From: Candolleomyces eurysporus
Taxonomy: Eukaryota; Basidiomycota; Agaricomycetes; Agaricales; Psathyrellaceae
Direction of reading: 5' to 3'
Assembly: GCA_027579435.1 (NCBI GenBank)
Contig: JANBPK010000721.1
Location: 1 to 37,636, forward strand
Length of the DNA stretch: 37,636 bases
Shown piece after piece: positions 1 through 10,642 of this stretch (positions within the stretch are counted from its first letter, which is position 1; each line of letters starts with the position of its first letter). A model generated the notes under the pieces. It was not told the origin of the DNA. It saw only the letters and a list, made by a program, of their open reading frames with translations, and did no database searches. The position numbers and the translations under genes were made by a program.

Positions 1-92
1 ATGTCAGCCCAAACACGAGCCTAAACCTAACCCTAGTGCACATCCCTCCTTGTTCCGTGGCCTCCATGCTCACCCCGCTATAGTCCTCGTTA

Positions 93-2797
93 ATGTCGTT
101 CACCTTCAGCTGGCCTCGTTTCTCAGACCAGTTCCACTACGATGCCATCCAAATGCTCAACACGGCCCTTAACAAGGGCAACAAGCCACCCATTATTGCC
201 GACAAAATCGAGGTCGTAGAGCTCGAGATGGGAACCCAGGTCAATCACCTCGCCTAGCTTTTCTTGCTCGTTGTTGAAGCATGTTCTAGCCCCCAGAGCT
301 GGAGATTCGAGACATTGGGGACCTCACTACGGACCAGTTTCGAGGAATTTTCCGTCTCACCTACAACGGCGACGCTCATCTGGTGCTCAAGACCAAAGTT
401 CAGGTGCGGATTCCTTGCTCTCTGAGCGTCTAGGGTCTCTCACAGACAATCTCCAGGCAAACCCCTTGAATCATAAATTGCCAGACATTCACCAGCTGTC
501 GGGGTCTACAGGAATGCTTGCTGCCAAACAACCTTTGGTCGTCCCGATGCTCCTCCGACTTTCGCACTTTAAACTGTCGTCCTACGTCGTTCTGGTGGTT
601 TCGAAGCAAAAAGGCATTACAATCGTGTTCAAAACCGACCCCCTCCAAAATGTTGACATCAGCTCGACGTTCGACTCCATTGCCGTCATCCAAAGTTTCA
701 TTCAGCGTGAAATTGAAGGCCAACTACGCCAAATGTTCAGAGAGGATTTGCCTTCTATCATTCACCGGCTAAGTCAACAATGGGTGAAGGCGAAAGTGGA
801 AACACCATATCAGAAGCAAAACCAAAGTTCTCTGAAAAAAGCACCTCCCCCTACACCCTCGCGACAAGGCCTGGAGACTATGTCAACGCCAGATATTCCT
901 CTTGCCCAGTACAGCAGAAACAGAGGAGCCCAATCGGATGTCTTTCCCTCTCTCCGCCCACCTCTCTCCACCTCGAAACGACCTCGCTCTACCGCTGGCA
1001 TGTCCACGGCATCCAACAGGCTGTTGTCACCTCTCTCCGCCCCACCCATCACTAACACCACTTCCAACTCTTCCTCGAGTACACTTACACCCCACGATCC
1101 CGAAGACGAGCCGTTCGACCCGACGTATGGTTTACGCCCGGAAGGCCTGCCTACCAAACCCGTGTTCAAAGGATTCAGTAACCTCTTCCAAGCGAACAAA
1201 GGTCTGGTCGACCTCGCTGAGGAGTCTTTGGCCAGCAGCACCATCGACGACGACGAAAGCGACTATCAGGATTCCTCTGGATCATTAACCGAAGAGGAGG
1301 GGTTGGCGGGCGATTCCTTTGACTTTGTTGATTGGTCCGGGCCTGTTCAAAGCAACACCCCTCCTGAACCACAAATGGAGTATGAAACGATACCAGCCAT
1401 TGGAGGAGGTACCATAACTCGGCCAAGGGTCGTTCACACCCAATCCCAGATTCAGTCCCCTCCCGGTATCATTGCTTCCAATTTAGGAACGGGACTTGCC
1501 TCCTCTTCGTCCAGGAATTTAGCCGGCGTGTTTTCTGCAGCCAATGCGGGATCTGGAACACCTGGTGTTTTATCGCGCAATTCCAGTAATCCTTATTTCG
1601 CCAGTGCTATACCACCCAATAGCGCACCACCTATCATAGGGACAGCCCAGCGATTCCAATCCTTCGAAGGCATTCAAACCAATCCGACGAAGAAGGCTGC
1701 GTATGCCCAGTCCTCACAGGAAGATGCAATCTACACCCGTCCACGCAGTGCCCGTAACCCCTTCCCTCATCCGTACGATCTAGAGCGGCAGAGATACGAT
1801 CTGTATGAGGACGAGTACGACGACGACGAAGCTTTTGGTGAAGACGATGACCACGAAAGCATCCGACAACGACGTATACGCAACTTCCAACAACGCCAAC
1901 AACAGGAAGAATACCTCAGCATGCGCAGTACCCCAANGCGTCCCTCCATCCTCTATCGCCTCCTCCCCTCCCCGGCTTGGCATCGGCCGTCCACAAAGTC
2001 NGCGCCGGCTCTCGGTTTCGTCGAACACGACCACACGCACGTCTTCGTCCGCCTTCCCCAGCAACCCCCTCGACCCATCCTCCAACTCGAGTGCGCGTGG
2101 ATCCTCGAGCAACCCACCCAAGATCGTCCTGCGTCCTTCACTTCTCAACAACTCCATACACCACCTCTCTACCCTTTCGCAGTCGAACCACACGTTGAGC
2201 CCGTATACGAGGAGTGTGGAGCATTTCGCTGTGCGGAGCGGGCCGCCAAGGGCCTTGAGTGCTATTGTGAGGAGTTCGTCGGCGAGTGCTACTGCTGCGC
2301 CGTCGGTTGCTGGGGATGTTTTCAGTGCTTCCCACGCTGGTGGTATTGGGAGTCTGAGTCCTACCGCGAACGTAACCGGAGGACGATCGAGAGGTGGTGC
2401 GACGGCGGGTATTGTCGGGCTTAGTACGAGGCTTGGGAAGAGCAAGGCGGAGGTGGTGGTGAAAGCGAAGAGGAAGAGGACGTATAGGATTGGTGGGTCG
2501 AAGAAGAAGAATGGTGCGGAGGGTGGACCTGAGGTTGATCCGAGTCCTGTACAAGGAGGGCCTGCATCTGAGTATGATCGGAGGTCTTCATGGTATATGC
2601 CGGACGGTTCCTCGTATGGTCAAGGAGGGCCTGGACAGGGTAAGGAGCGGCACAGGCCTAGGAGACGTCGAAGATCATCTTTGCAGGGGACGGATTTCGA
2701 TGAAGATATGGATCGGTATTTCAAGTCCATGCAGGTCGCGGAGGAGACGGGAGAGTTGAGACCTTCACTGAAGGGGGAGGAACAGGATAGACGGTAG
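93..2797 (+). CDS. MDM34: Mdm34/Mmm2, ERMES complex subunit (apparent frameshift at an N)
   Basis: Mdm34 is the outer-membrane SMP-domain subunit of the ER-mitochondria encounter structure, which tethers the two membranes and supports phospholipid transfer. Three exons are seen: 93-239, 290-403 and 457 onward, with GT-AG introns at 240-289 and 404-456. The start reads [15 protein letters not shown], followed by [48 protein letters not shown] and KVQANPLN, the conserved N-terminal SMP pattern of the family. The lipid-binding domain covers about residues 1-200. A long Ser/Pro/acidic middle follows, then a basic tail with [12 protein letters not shown], typical of Mdm34. The frame changes by +1 close to the N at 1937: upstream coding is in the frame of position 457, and the recognisable tail lies in the next frame to the stop at 2795-2797. 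I take this as one spurious or heterozygous base, giving about 866 aa. The ATG at 93 is the first that yields the conserved N-terminus. Confidence 0.93.
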
Positions 2798-3214
2798 TAG
2801 ATTCTCCGGTAACACATCATGTCACATCACCACTCTTGACAGTCTAGAGCGTAGAACGTTGACAGTTGCGCCAGTACTTTAGTAAACTACAATAATCGTG
2901 TATATATACTACCCTTACTCCTCACAGCAGATCTTTCAATGATTGGTTGGACGGAGTTCATTGGTGCGAAAACGGATATGTATACGTGCATATGTATTAC
3001 ATGGAATGGCATGAGATGTGTGTAAGTATGCAATGCAATGAGGGTATCGTGATGGTACAAATGCCAGCTAATAAAACAATGGTTGAATGGGTATCGTGTA
3101 TCAAAGGCAAAGGGGGGACCAGGTCAACTGTTGAGAACGAAAAAAAGGGGGAACAAAGGTTCGAACGAAAAATGAAATGGTGAGGACACAAAGAAAGAAA
3201 AGATATAAAGTAAT
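2798..3214. other. Convergent 3' intergenic region
   Basis: This 417-bp gap lies between the stop of MDM34 and the stop of the F-box gene on the opposite strand. It should hold both 3' untranslated regions. Short open frames on both strands have low-complexity, unrecognisable translations, and I see no structured RNA or repeat. Confidence 0.6.
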
Positions 3215-5584
3215 CTAGAAGTCCAACTCATCCAATAACGTCTTCAACCTGTAATAATGCCTCAATTCATCCCTCCCATTCCCAAGCACACCAACTTTCC
3301 TATATCTCGCAAGCCCGGTATCCTCACCGTCCTTCAACATGCCCCTCTGGTCCCACACCGAATGGCTTACAAACTCTCTGAAGAGGAGTGCAGTCTGTCT
3401 CGGAACGCCACGGCAGTTGGAGATGCTCATGCTCCGGAGCTTCGACGCCGAAGTAGGCACGGGCATGCCAGACATGGCGTTGGCGGCAGCGGCCGAAGCA
3501 GCCTGGGACCGCATCTGCAAACACGCTAGGAGGACGTCGAGGAACCTCGAGTCGTCCAAATCCCGTTCCGAGTTTACATGTGCGTCGGGTGCAACCATGT
3601 ACCCTCCACTCGTGCAGTCCACTCCGTGAAGATAGATATCCGTCAACCTCGGCACGAAGAGCTTCCTGCTGGACGAAGGCGTGGGGCTCAAAGGCGAAGT
3701 GGGAGGGAGAGGCGAGTGTGGTGGAGACTCGGGAGAGTTGGGTCGGCGTCCTGCAGCAGCAGCAGCGTCTTGGATGATCTTGAGCGCCTTCTTCTCGCGC
3801 TTCTCCCTCCTCTCGCGTTCGCGCTCTTCCCTCTGGATGCAGGCTACTGCATTAAGGAGGAGAGCCCAGACGAACCCGGAAGGTGCGTGTCCGGTGATGT
3901 CGAGAACACGGAGGGATGGGAGGGTCTTTAGGAATTGTGTCCAAGCTTTCTGTGTGACGGTGTCGAGGTCGTGGAGGACGAGCGAGTGGACTGACCCAAG
4001 GGAGAGGGACTTCCATACGTAGGTCAGAGCGCGGATGATGATCTCGTCCGAAGAGAAGTCAGGATCGGAGTCCGGCCCAATAGTCAGGTCAAGGAGAGGG
4101 ATCTGAGTGCGAGATGAAGTGGAGGGAGTCCCAGGCCTGACGGGGCTCCTTGTTCGCTTGGAGCTCGAACAAGTCGATTCGGTGGGAGGAGGGGCAAATC
4201 CTCGAATCCTGACCCCTTTGACTGTCAGAGGCGCGACTCCGTTATGCACTCCCCCATAGACAACACCGGCCATAGCTGGTGGGTATGCCGCCTCCTCGAG
4301 TCCGCTGATCACTAGTCTCTGCAGAGGGCATCCACCTGAAGCAGCTGCAAACGAATGGACGCTGAGAGCTTCTGCCAGCCTCGGCATGGACTGTTGCCAA
4401 TCCTCGAGGCATGTGACGGCGCAGGTAAGGCTGACGTCCGGAGGGAGCATCAAGCTATCAAGCACGGTCGCGATTTCTGTGATGGACCCGGAGAGACGAA
4501 GCGTCGAAAGGCGAGGAAGGCTGATGCGGTTCTCCTGGAAGGGGGAAGGCCGTCTCTTGACCAACGGCATGGTCTTCTGGGGTGGAGAACCNGGGANGGG
4601 GAGGTGCTGGGCGAAGACGATGGCGAATCTGCTTGTGGGAAGGGGATGGAATTGGACACGAGGGGGGAAAGCATTCTCGAGCGTCAAATGCTCGAGATGT
4701 GAGAACTTGGAAAGCGTGCTGAGAAATTGCTGTAATGTTGGGCGTTCGCAGGGCGTGAGGTCGTAAACATGAAGGTCCGTCAATGAAATGTAGCGTTCAG
4801 AAATAAGATAAAAAGGAGTAGAGTGAAGTTCCAAATACTTCATGCTGGGAAGTGAGGGCCCCACCAGTGGGTATGAGGGCGGGGGGTAGACTTGCCCCTG
4901 GACACCGTGACCCGCAGTGTTCACTGTCACCGTCAAGGATTCGAGTGCGGGATTGGGGTGAGCAAGGGTGTCCAACAACCCGTGGATGTGGTGTAATGAA
5001 GAATCTAGATGGATGCTTCCAATGCGATGAGCGAGCTGCAAAGTGCGGTGAATCTGTTGGAGGTTGTGTCGGCCAACAATTGCCTGGATTTGCAGTGGCT
5101 GCATCTTGGCGCGGGCGATAGTTATTGCGTACCATCGAGGGTGGGAGAAGTCTACGTTGCACCACAACTCGGAATAGTCGAGGGCAATTTGCCTCCACCT
5201 CTGGCAGACGTATGTGAGCAAAACCCAGCTCCATGTCACAGGTCCGTTGGTGCGAGCACGGTTGGGTGATGGTGGTAGCGACAGCTCTGTGACCGATAAT
5301 CCTACGGTTGTCGATGCGCAAAGGAAGAAGATTCGTTCAAGAATATGATCCGGGAGTGAGCATGCTGGCCGCTGCGCGTTTTGTTGTCGAAGTTCGGCGA
5401 AGCGATTATCATTCCGCAGAAGAGACGTCTGTCGAGGGATAAGTCAGGACGGATTCAGGTAACTTTGCCGAATAGAACTTACAGCAGTGACTTTAATGCG
5501 GGGAAGATGAAAAGAACGGTTGGAAGTATGACCGAGGGTCGTGGTCGGTGCAGCAATTGGTCGTGAAGTCAGCGTTGTCAACAT
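3215..5584 (-). CDS. F-box domain protein
   Basis: F-box proteins link substrates to SCF ubiquitin ligases through Skp1. The gene has two exons on the minus strand: 5584-5483 (34 codons) and 5428-3215, separated by a 54-nt intron with a GTAAGT donor and a CTCGACAG acceptor. The predicted product is 771 aa. Exon 2 carries the F-box pattern SLPDHILERIFFLC, then a spacer, then WSWVLLTYVCQRWRQIALDYSELW, the arrangement common in large mushroom F-box families. The rest is leucine-rich with scattered LRR-like segments, a basic/glutamate stretch (REERERERREKREKK) and a Ser/Pro linker. No ATG occurs in exon 2 ahead of the F-box, so the upstream exon supplies the start; its ATG at 5584 is the best I can find and is less certain than the rest. 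The substrate is unknown. Confidence 0.82.
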
Positions 5585-6280
5585 TATGCGTCGTTAAAAA
5601 ATGAGGGTATCTAGAGAGAGGATTGAGTTAAGTCTATAACCAGACGACATTGAATGACATACCGTTGAGATCTAATGCACGAAGCAACCGTATGAAAGTA
5701 GAAAGAAAGAAGAAGAGACCGAGCCTTGAGTGGGAAGCAAGGGCACGAGGAGGAAACCTAAAGCAGGCAGCCAGGCAGCATACTCATAGCGTCTTTCGTT
5801 ATTGTTCTCTGCTCAGGCGCTGTATGACTTGATCGCAGATGGGAAATGGAACCATTACTGCACAGGACTTCCCTGGGCCTCGAGAATAATAGCAGCAGAA
5901 TGTCAACATATGGCCATACGTGGTAGCTGCAGTCCCCAGACAATAGAACGGGTTCGGCACGCGGTACCTGGTTCTGTTCTGAACCCGAGGAAACTCATGC
6001 CTATGTCCAGAACAATAAGGACCGCTATTGTAGTCACTGTCCCGTTCATAGACCACGATCACAACAGGTGATGATCGTAAACTAGAGGCTCTACGGCAGT
6101 GGCAAGCACCCGAGATAAGGTCTGGAAGCGAGTATCGCCTGAGGACAAGTCATTGTCGATAGTTTTCACGAGAAAGGATGTGGGCAGCCTTCAGAACGTG
6201 GAGGAAGATTTGATCGCAACAATTGTTCTGTGATCCAACTGCACAGCCACATCAGACACCACTTTCTCCTAACTCTCGCC
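5585..6280. other. Divergent promoter region, no gene seen
   Basis: These 696 bp separate the F-box gene from the Tls1-like gene, transcribed away from each other. Open frames of 60-94 codons occur on both strands but overlap each other and resemble nothing I know. A 7-bp inverted repeat (CGGGTTC at 5949-5955 and GAACCCG at 5981-5987) is present; it does not form a tRNA. Confidence 0.5.
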
Positions 6281-7502
6281 ATGTTCAAGAAACGAACCCG
6301 TCCACAAACCGTTGTCCGCGAAATCTCTCTGGACTCAGAGGCAGATAAGCAGGTAGACGGAGAAGGAGGTAGTAATAGCGGCCAGGCAGAGGAGGAAGAG
6401 CCCAATTTACCGTCAGTCCACCCAGCAAGCCCCAAAAATGATTCAGTCATTGATGTTTGGTAGAATCGCAGACCTCATTGAGTTGCGGAAGCTCAGAAGA
6501 GCACGCGAAGGCATTGATGTTGCCAAACTGAACGTTGGAGATGAAAAGAAGAAAAAGAAGAAGCGCCCTCGTGAAGAGGACCAGGGCGGTTTGAAGAAAG
6601 GTGCCGGGCAGGACGACGAAGGGTGCGTTTGCGCCATTCTCTACATATGCCAAGGGCATCGACTCAATGGCGAGCAGACAAGAAGAAGAGAACAAGGAAG
6701 CTAAAGCTCGTCGAGTCGTCCGAGCCAACAACTTTACCCAGCAGACCAACACTCTCGACGTGGACAAGCACATGTATGTCGCCATCTATTTTTGTCCTTT
6801 CGAGTGTTCAGGTTGCTCATTTTCCAAGGATGGCTTACATTGAAGAGAACCTCAAGGTCCGTGGTAAACCACGCGACCAAGACGAGGAGGAAGAGGAGAA
6901 ACCCTACGACCCCGAAGAAGAGTTGTTTAAAGCGGCCAGTGGACGCTGGAAGACTGGTGCCAGCAATGCCAAGGAAGAGGGCAATGTTACTAGTAGCATG
7001 TCCATGTTGACTGCTATACCTGAAGTGGATCTTGGGATGGAGTGCGTTTGCNTTTTTTAAGCGTGATTCGGCCATGCCACTGACTTCTATACCTTGCAGC
7101 ACCCGGTTGAAGAATATTGAAGAAACGGAGAAAGCGAAACGTCAGGTAGCCGAGGAGCGGAACGAGAAGAAGAAAGTCAACAACGACGAGGAGCATTTGG
7201 TTGCTTCCAGATGTACGTTCTGGCCTTCATTCTAACACCAGTGTATCTTACCCCTCAATGCTTCGCAGTCTACCGCCCCAATTTACGTGCTAAATCCGAT
7301 GCCGATATTCTGAGAGATGCGAAACTTGAAGCGATGGGCCTACCACCTCAAGACGGCGCCAATCACTCCCACCGGTCAAATCATGAGCGGACGCAGATGG
7401 CCACAGACGAAATGGTATGTTGCATCTCGTTTTCCTGCATGCTTCAAATAGTTGACACTTGGGCAGGTAATGGAACGGTTCAAGAAACGCATGAGAAAGT
7501 AG
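6281..7502 (+). CDS. C9orf78/Tls1 (Hep_59) family splicing-associated protein
   Basis: Members of this family (human C9orf78/HCA59, fission yeast Tls1) associate with the spliceosome through Brr2/Prp8; in fission yeast the protein affects splicing of a shelterin transcript. Seven exons are readable: 6281-6411, 6464-6622, 6678-6773, 6829-7041, 7100-7212, 7269-7414 and 7467-7502. All introns are GT-AG and 52-58 nt, and the exons sum to 297 aa. Diagnostic pieces in order are MFKKRTRPQTVVREISLDSE, IADLIELRKLRRAREGIDVAK, KARRVVRANNFTQQTNTLDV, MAYIEENLKVRG, KEEGNVTSSMSMLTAIPEVD, TRLKNIEETEKAKRQ, YRPNLRAKSDADIL and a C-terminus KRMRK. The length suits fungal members. The protein is strongly charged with a Lys-rich patch (KKKKKKRPREEDQ), consistent with a nuclear location. 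The start is the ATG beginning MFKKR, the conserved N-terminus. Confidence 0.93.
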
Positions 7503-7676
7503 TATTCGATGAACTTCGACTGCACTTGACCGTTATCTATTACGTCCACTATGCACTCAGCTGCTTCTACCTATTGTTCCAATATATGACACAGATTCAG
7601 AATTAAATTATGAATTTCAACCTCGTAAAAAGCATTAAGAGAACATGATCATGAGAGCAATGACAAGCGATATAAT

Positions 7677-10090
7677 TTAGAGAAGGTCCTTGAGCTTGCC
7701 AAAGTTAGGCGTTCCGAGACCAGTAACTAGAAGAAAAAACAAGATCGGGTTGTCAGCCATATTCTCCACACATACACTCTGAACCAATCATAGCTCCTTA
7801 CCTGGATCCCAGCCTGCCGTTGCATTAAATCCTTCCGTGCCACACCCAGGATTCTTGCCCGACGTAATATCATTAAACCCAGCGAGACCCCTCGTATAAA
7901 GCAAGGGGTTCAAGAAGCCCAGAGGCGGCTTATGCGAGCGCAAGCGGTGGTCGTTCAAGAGGGCGACGATGCCTGCAAAGGTGGGTGAGGATGCGGAGGT
8001 TCCGCCAATGGATCGGGCGACGCCTCGGAGGAAGATGCGGTAGCGGTCGCCTTGGGCTGCAACATCTGGGAAGCCCCTGCCTTCACTAGAAACACGGAGA
8101 CAAGTCGCTCAATTGTTATACTACGATTGTGTGCGAGAAGAACACGTACGGATTGTAGAGATCCTTGTACAGCCCCTTGGGAAGAGTCGACAGGAATTTC
8201 TTGACAGCACGCTCTTGGTAGGAGGGCCGGGGGAACTAGTGGTTGGCCCATCGACGGTCAAATTAATCAGCCATGCAGACAAAACGGAGAGATGAAGCAA
8301 ACGCACATAATCGCTGAATCCACCTCCAGAGAAGAATCGGGAGACTGCTACTTCAGGGACCGACTGAGTTCCACCAACTGAGGTGACGCTGGATTGAAGA
8401 GAGAAGTAATTCATTTCATATCAGTATAACCATGGCATCAATTCATAACTGCGGTCAGGAGAAGACTCACTATGGACAGCTATTCGTTTAATCGCCATAC
8501 GTTTGTCAGGAAACGTCACAGATATATCAAACGAGATAATGATAACGTACGTTGCCGGGAACACAGGGATAAACCTCGTAGTGTTACGTCCATCGTTGGT
8601 GAAACATTCCTGGGTCGCAGGATCGGGATTACCATCGCCCACCCCGAAATCTCCGGACGAGAAAATGACAGAGACGCCCCGAGCACCGAGCTGCGCGAAT
8701 CCGGCACAAGCGCGGATGGCGTAGTCTCGGGGGACGGTCTGCTCGTCGTCTCCGTAACTCGTCGAGATGGAAAGAGGGACTTCCTTCTGCGCGAGTACGA
8801 AATCCAGCCAGTCGGCATAAGGCCTGCAAGGAAAAGTATCTCGTGAGTACATCCTGCTAATACGTCAGCTTGCGGGCTCGAAGACGTACTCGTTGGTGTT
8901 AGTAGGGGTCCTGTCATCTGGGTTGAACGGGGGTCGTCCTGCGGTGGACCAGAACGTGCTCTGTCGGGATAATGGATGGTCAGCTATGCAGGAGTAAGCC
9001 ATGTCCAGAGGCGAAACTTACGTTGACAGGATATGACAAGCCAAAGGCGAACTGCACGTCCAACGCAGCCTCCGCGCCGGAGAGAGTGAGGTTCTGGTCG
9101 TTGATGCCACCATTCACTGAAACGAAGTTGAAGGAGGTATTCAGAGCGTCAGTGCGCTGATCGGCGTAGAAGGACTGCAAGTCTTGGATGTTGGCGAATT
9201 GTTCCTACGAGCATATCAAAGGCGATGAGATTCGGTCTCCTTGAGCATTAAGATTAGCGACTCACCAAATACCCAGTGATTCCGATCGAGTTCTTGACCG
9301 TGGCCAAGGGTGTGTAGCCTTCCGCGTTATAGAGCTGTTGCAAGCACTTGATCGTAATGGTTCGGTTGCAGGTCGCGTCTACGACTGCCCCGCTCGCCGT
9401 GTCGGTGATAGTTCCAACCTTTGCTAGTGCTGCAGAGGAAAGGTCTTCATCGTCATTCCAGACAATGGTGGACCTGGCCGTCCTGAGTCTGCCAAACATG
9501 GTCGTGGGCTGGATGACATCGATGTAGTCGTAAAGTTCGGCGGGCAAGCTGTAGCTGGTCGTTCGAACGAGGACATCCCCAGAGGCGGTGTGCTTCCAGA
9601 CGTTGTATTTCTGCAGAAGAAAACAACGTTAGATTGAGTCTAGTCAAAGATAAATAGGTATGCTCACCGTATCAAGCATCTTCTCGACGGTCTTCACGGG
9701 GACCTTAATGGTAACCCAGTCCTTGGCCGGTGACCGAGCCAGGTCAGCTTCCTCGAGTCCATAGGATGCTAGCCACTTGTCCACCGCCTCGAGACTGGAG
9801 GGGTGAGGAGCGACGAGCTCTTCAACCTTCTCCTTGCTCAAATATTCCCCATAGCGAGCGTGGTCCGGATCACTAACTTCGAACAGATGCTGCTCCAGGA
9901 CGTTGAAGTTATGTTGCGGCAGACCTATACGGAGAACAATAACATGATCTGCAGCGGGCTCATCACCTTTGGTCCATCCCCTTGGAGGCGCGACCGACTC
10001 CTTGACGCGATACCCTGGCGTCGCTGAGGGCAACGACGCGACCAAGGAAGAGCAAAGCGCGAGGATGAGTGCACCGAAAGCTGGGCGCAT
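7677..10090 (-). CDS. Sedolisin A, secreted tripeptidyl-peptidase-like serine protease (S53)
   Basis: Family S53 enzymes are acid-active peptidases that release tripeptides or cut internally, made as secreted zymogens. Ten exons: 10090-9668, 9610-9266, 9204-9022, 8960-8890, 8823-8551, 8479-8471, 8388-8307, 8235-8150, 8085-7802 and 7726-7677. Every junction is GT-AG and the exons sum to 601 aa. A signal peptide ([19 protein letters not shown]) precedes the activation domain ([36 protein letters not shown]). Catalytic residues are visible: Glu301 and Asp305 in [10 protein letters not shown], oxyanion Asp399 in SSGDFGVG, and Ser521 in [12 protein letters not shown]. Calcium-site pieces FNDITSG and AGWDPVTGLG follow. 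Exon 6 is only 9 nt. Compared with its paralogue at 16579-19109 it has two extra introns (9205-9265, 8961-9021) and lacks three others. It converges with the Tls1-like gene, whose stop is 174 nt away, and is divergent from eIF3m. It appears intact. Confidence 0.93.
8471..8479 (-). other. 9-nt microexon of sedolisin A
   Basis: The coding-strand exon CTGTCCATA lies between an acceptor ending GAATAG and a donor GTGAGT. Upstream exon 5 ends in AC (phase 2) and downstream exon 7 begins CGTCACC. The splice gives FPAT-CPY-VTSVGGT, the conserved sedolisin sequence. The paralogue has a 9-nt exon at the same place and phase. Confidence 0.88.
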
Positions 10091-10156
10091 CGCGAGCAAC
10101 TTGAGGACAATGGGGCCGAAGCTGCAGTTCGAATAGTACCAGAACTAGCTGACTGG

Positions 10157-10165
10157 TATTTTATA
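10157..10165 (-). promoter_or_regulatory. TATA box of sedolisin A
   Basis: The coding strand reads GTATAAAATACC here, 67 nt upstream of the ATG at 10090. That position suits a TATA element with a short 5' leader. It is the only such element in the 552-bp region (10091-10642) shared with the divergent eIF3m gene, where I see nothing else. Confidence 0.65.
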
Positions 10166-10642
10166 CGTGCCATAATATCCGGTGCACCACGCGTATTGGG
10201 ACACATAAATGCCGTTCTAAGGCTGGATAAAAATAGGCTCTTGGTTGCCAACACCGAGTAGTGCTATTTATTGCGTCAGAGATCTCACAGAAGGCTTCTT
10301 CTCATGGTTCAAAGGCGTAACGATCAGTTTTACAGCTATTTGGAGGCGCTGTCAGGTGGAGAACCGACGAGGAGGCATATGGAGTGGTGACCATCAGTGT
10401 GTCATCGACCTTGTGCAAGAGGAAAAGATAGGTCGGGTTTCATTGTAATCAGGGTGGACATATGCATTTTGAGCGGCCGACCTTGAGGGTTCATCGAGAT
10501 GAGGTGAAGGTCGACGACAAGGCGGCTCAAGAAAAGGGCGCGAGTAGTAATTGCTCAGTACGCAGACTTTGCTCTTGTTTGTCAAAGGCTTCCCAGACAA
10601 GAAAAAGGGCAATCTGAGTGTCGATTTATTTGAACGTACAAA

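Noticed and set aside
2138..2554. Long minus-strand and alternate-frame open frames across the MDM34 tail
   Set aside because: They overlap the coding region, are Arg/Thr-rich by codon shadowing, and match nothing known.
3681..4022. Plus-strand open frames inside the F-box gene
   Set aside because: Shadows of the minus-strand exon, with no splice context or conserved motif.
5949..5987. Inverted repeat CGGGTTC/GAACCCG considered as a tRNA or structured RNA
   Set aside because: No acceptor stem, anticodon arm or B-box consensus can be drawn around it, and 7 bp with a 25-nt loop is weak.
5758..6071. Opposing 60-89 codon frames between the F-box and Tls1-like genes
   Set aside because: They overlap each other, have no family resemblance and lie in a divergent promoter.
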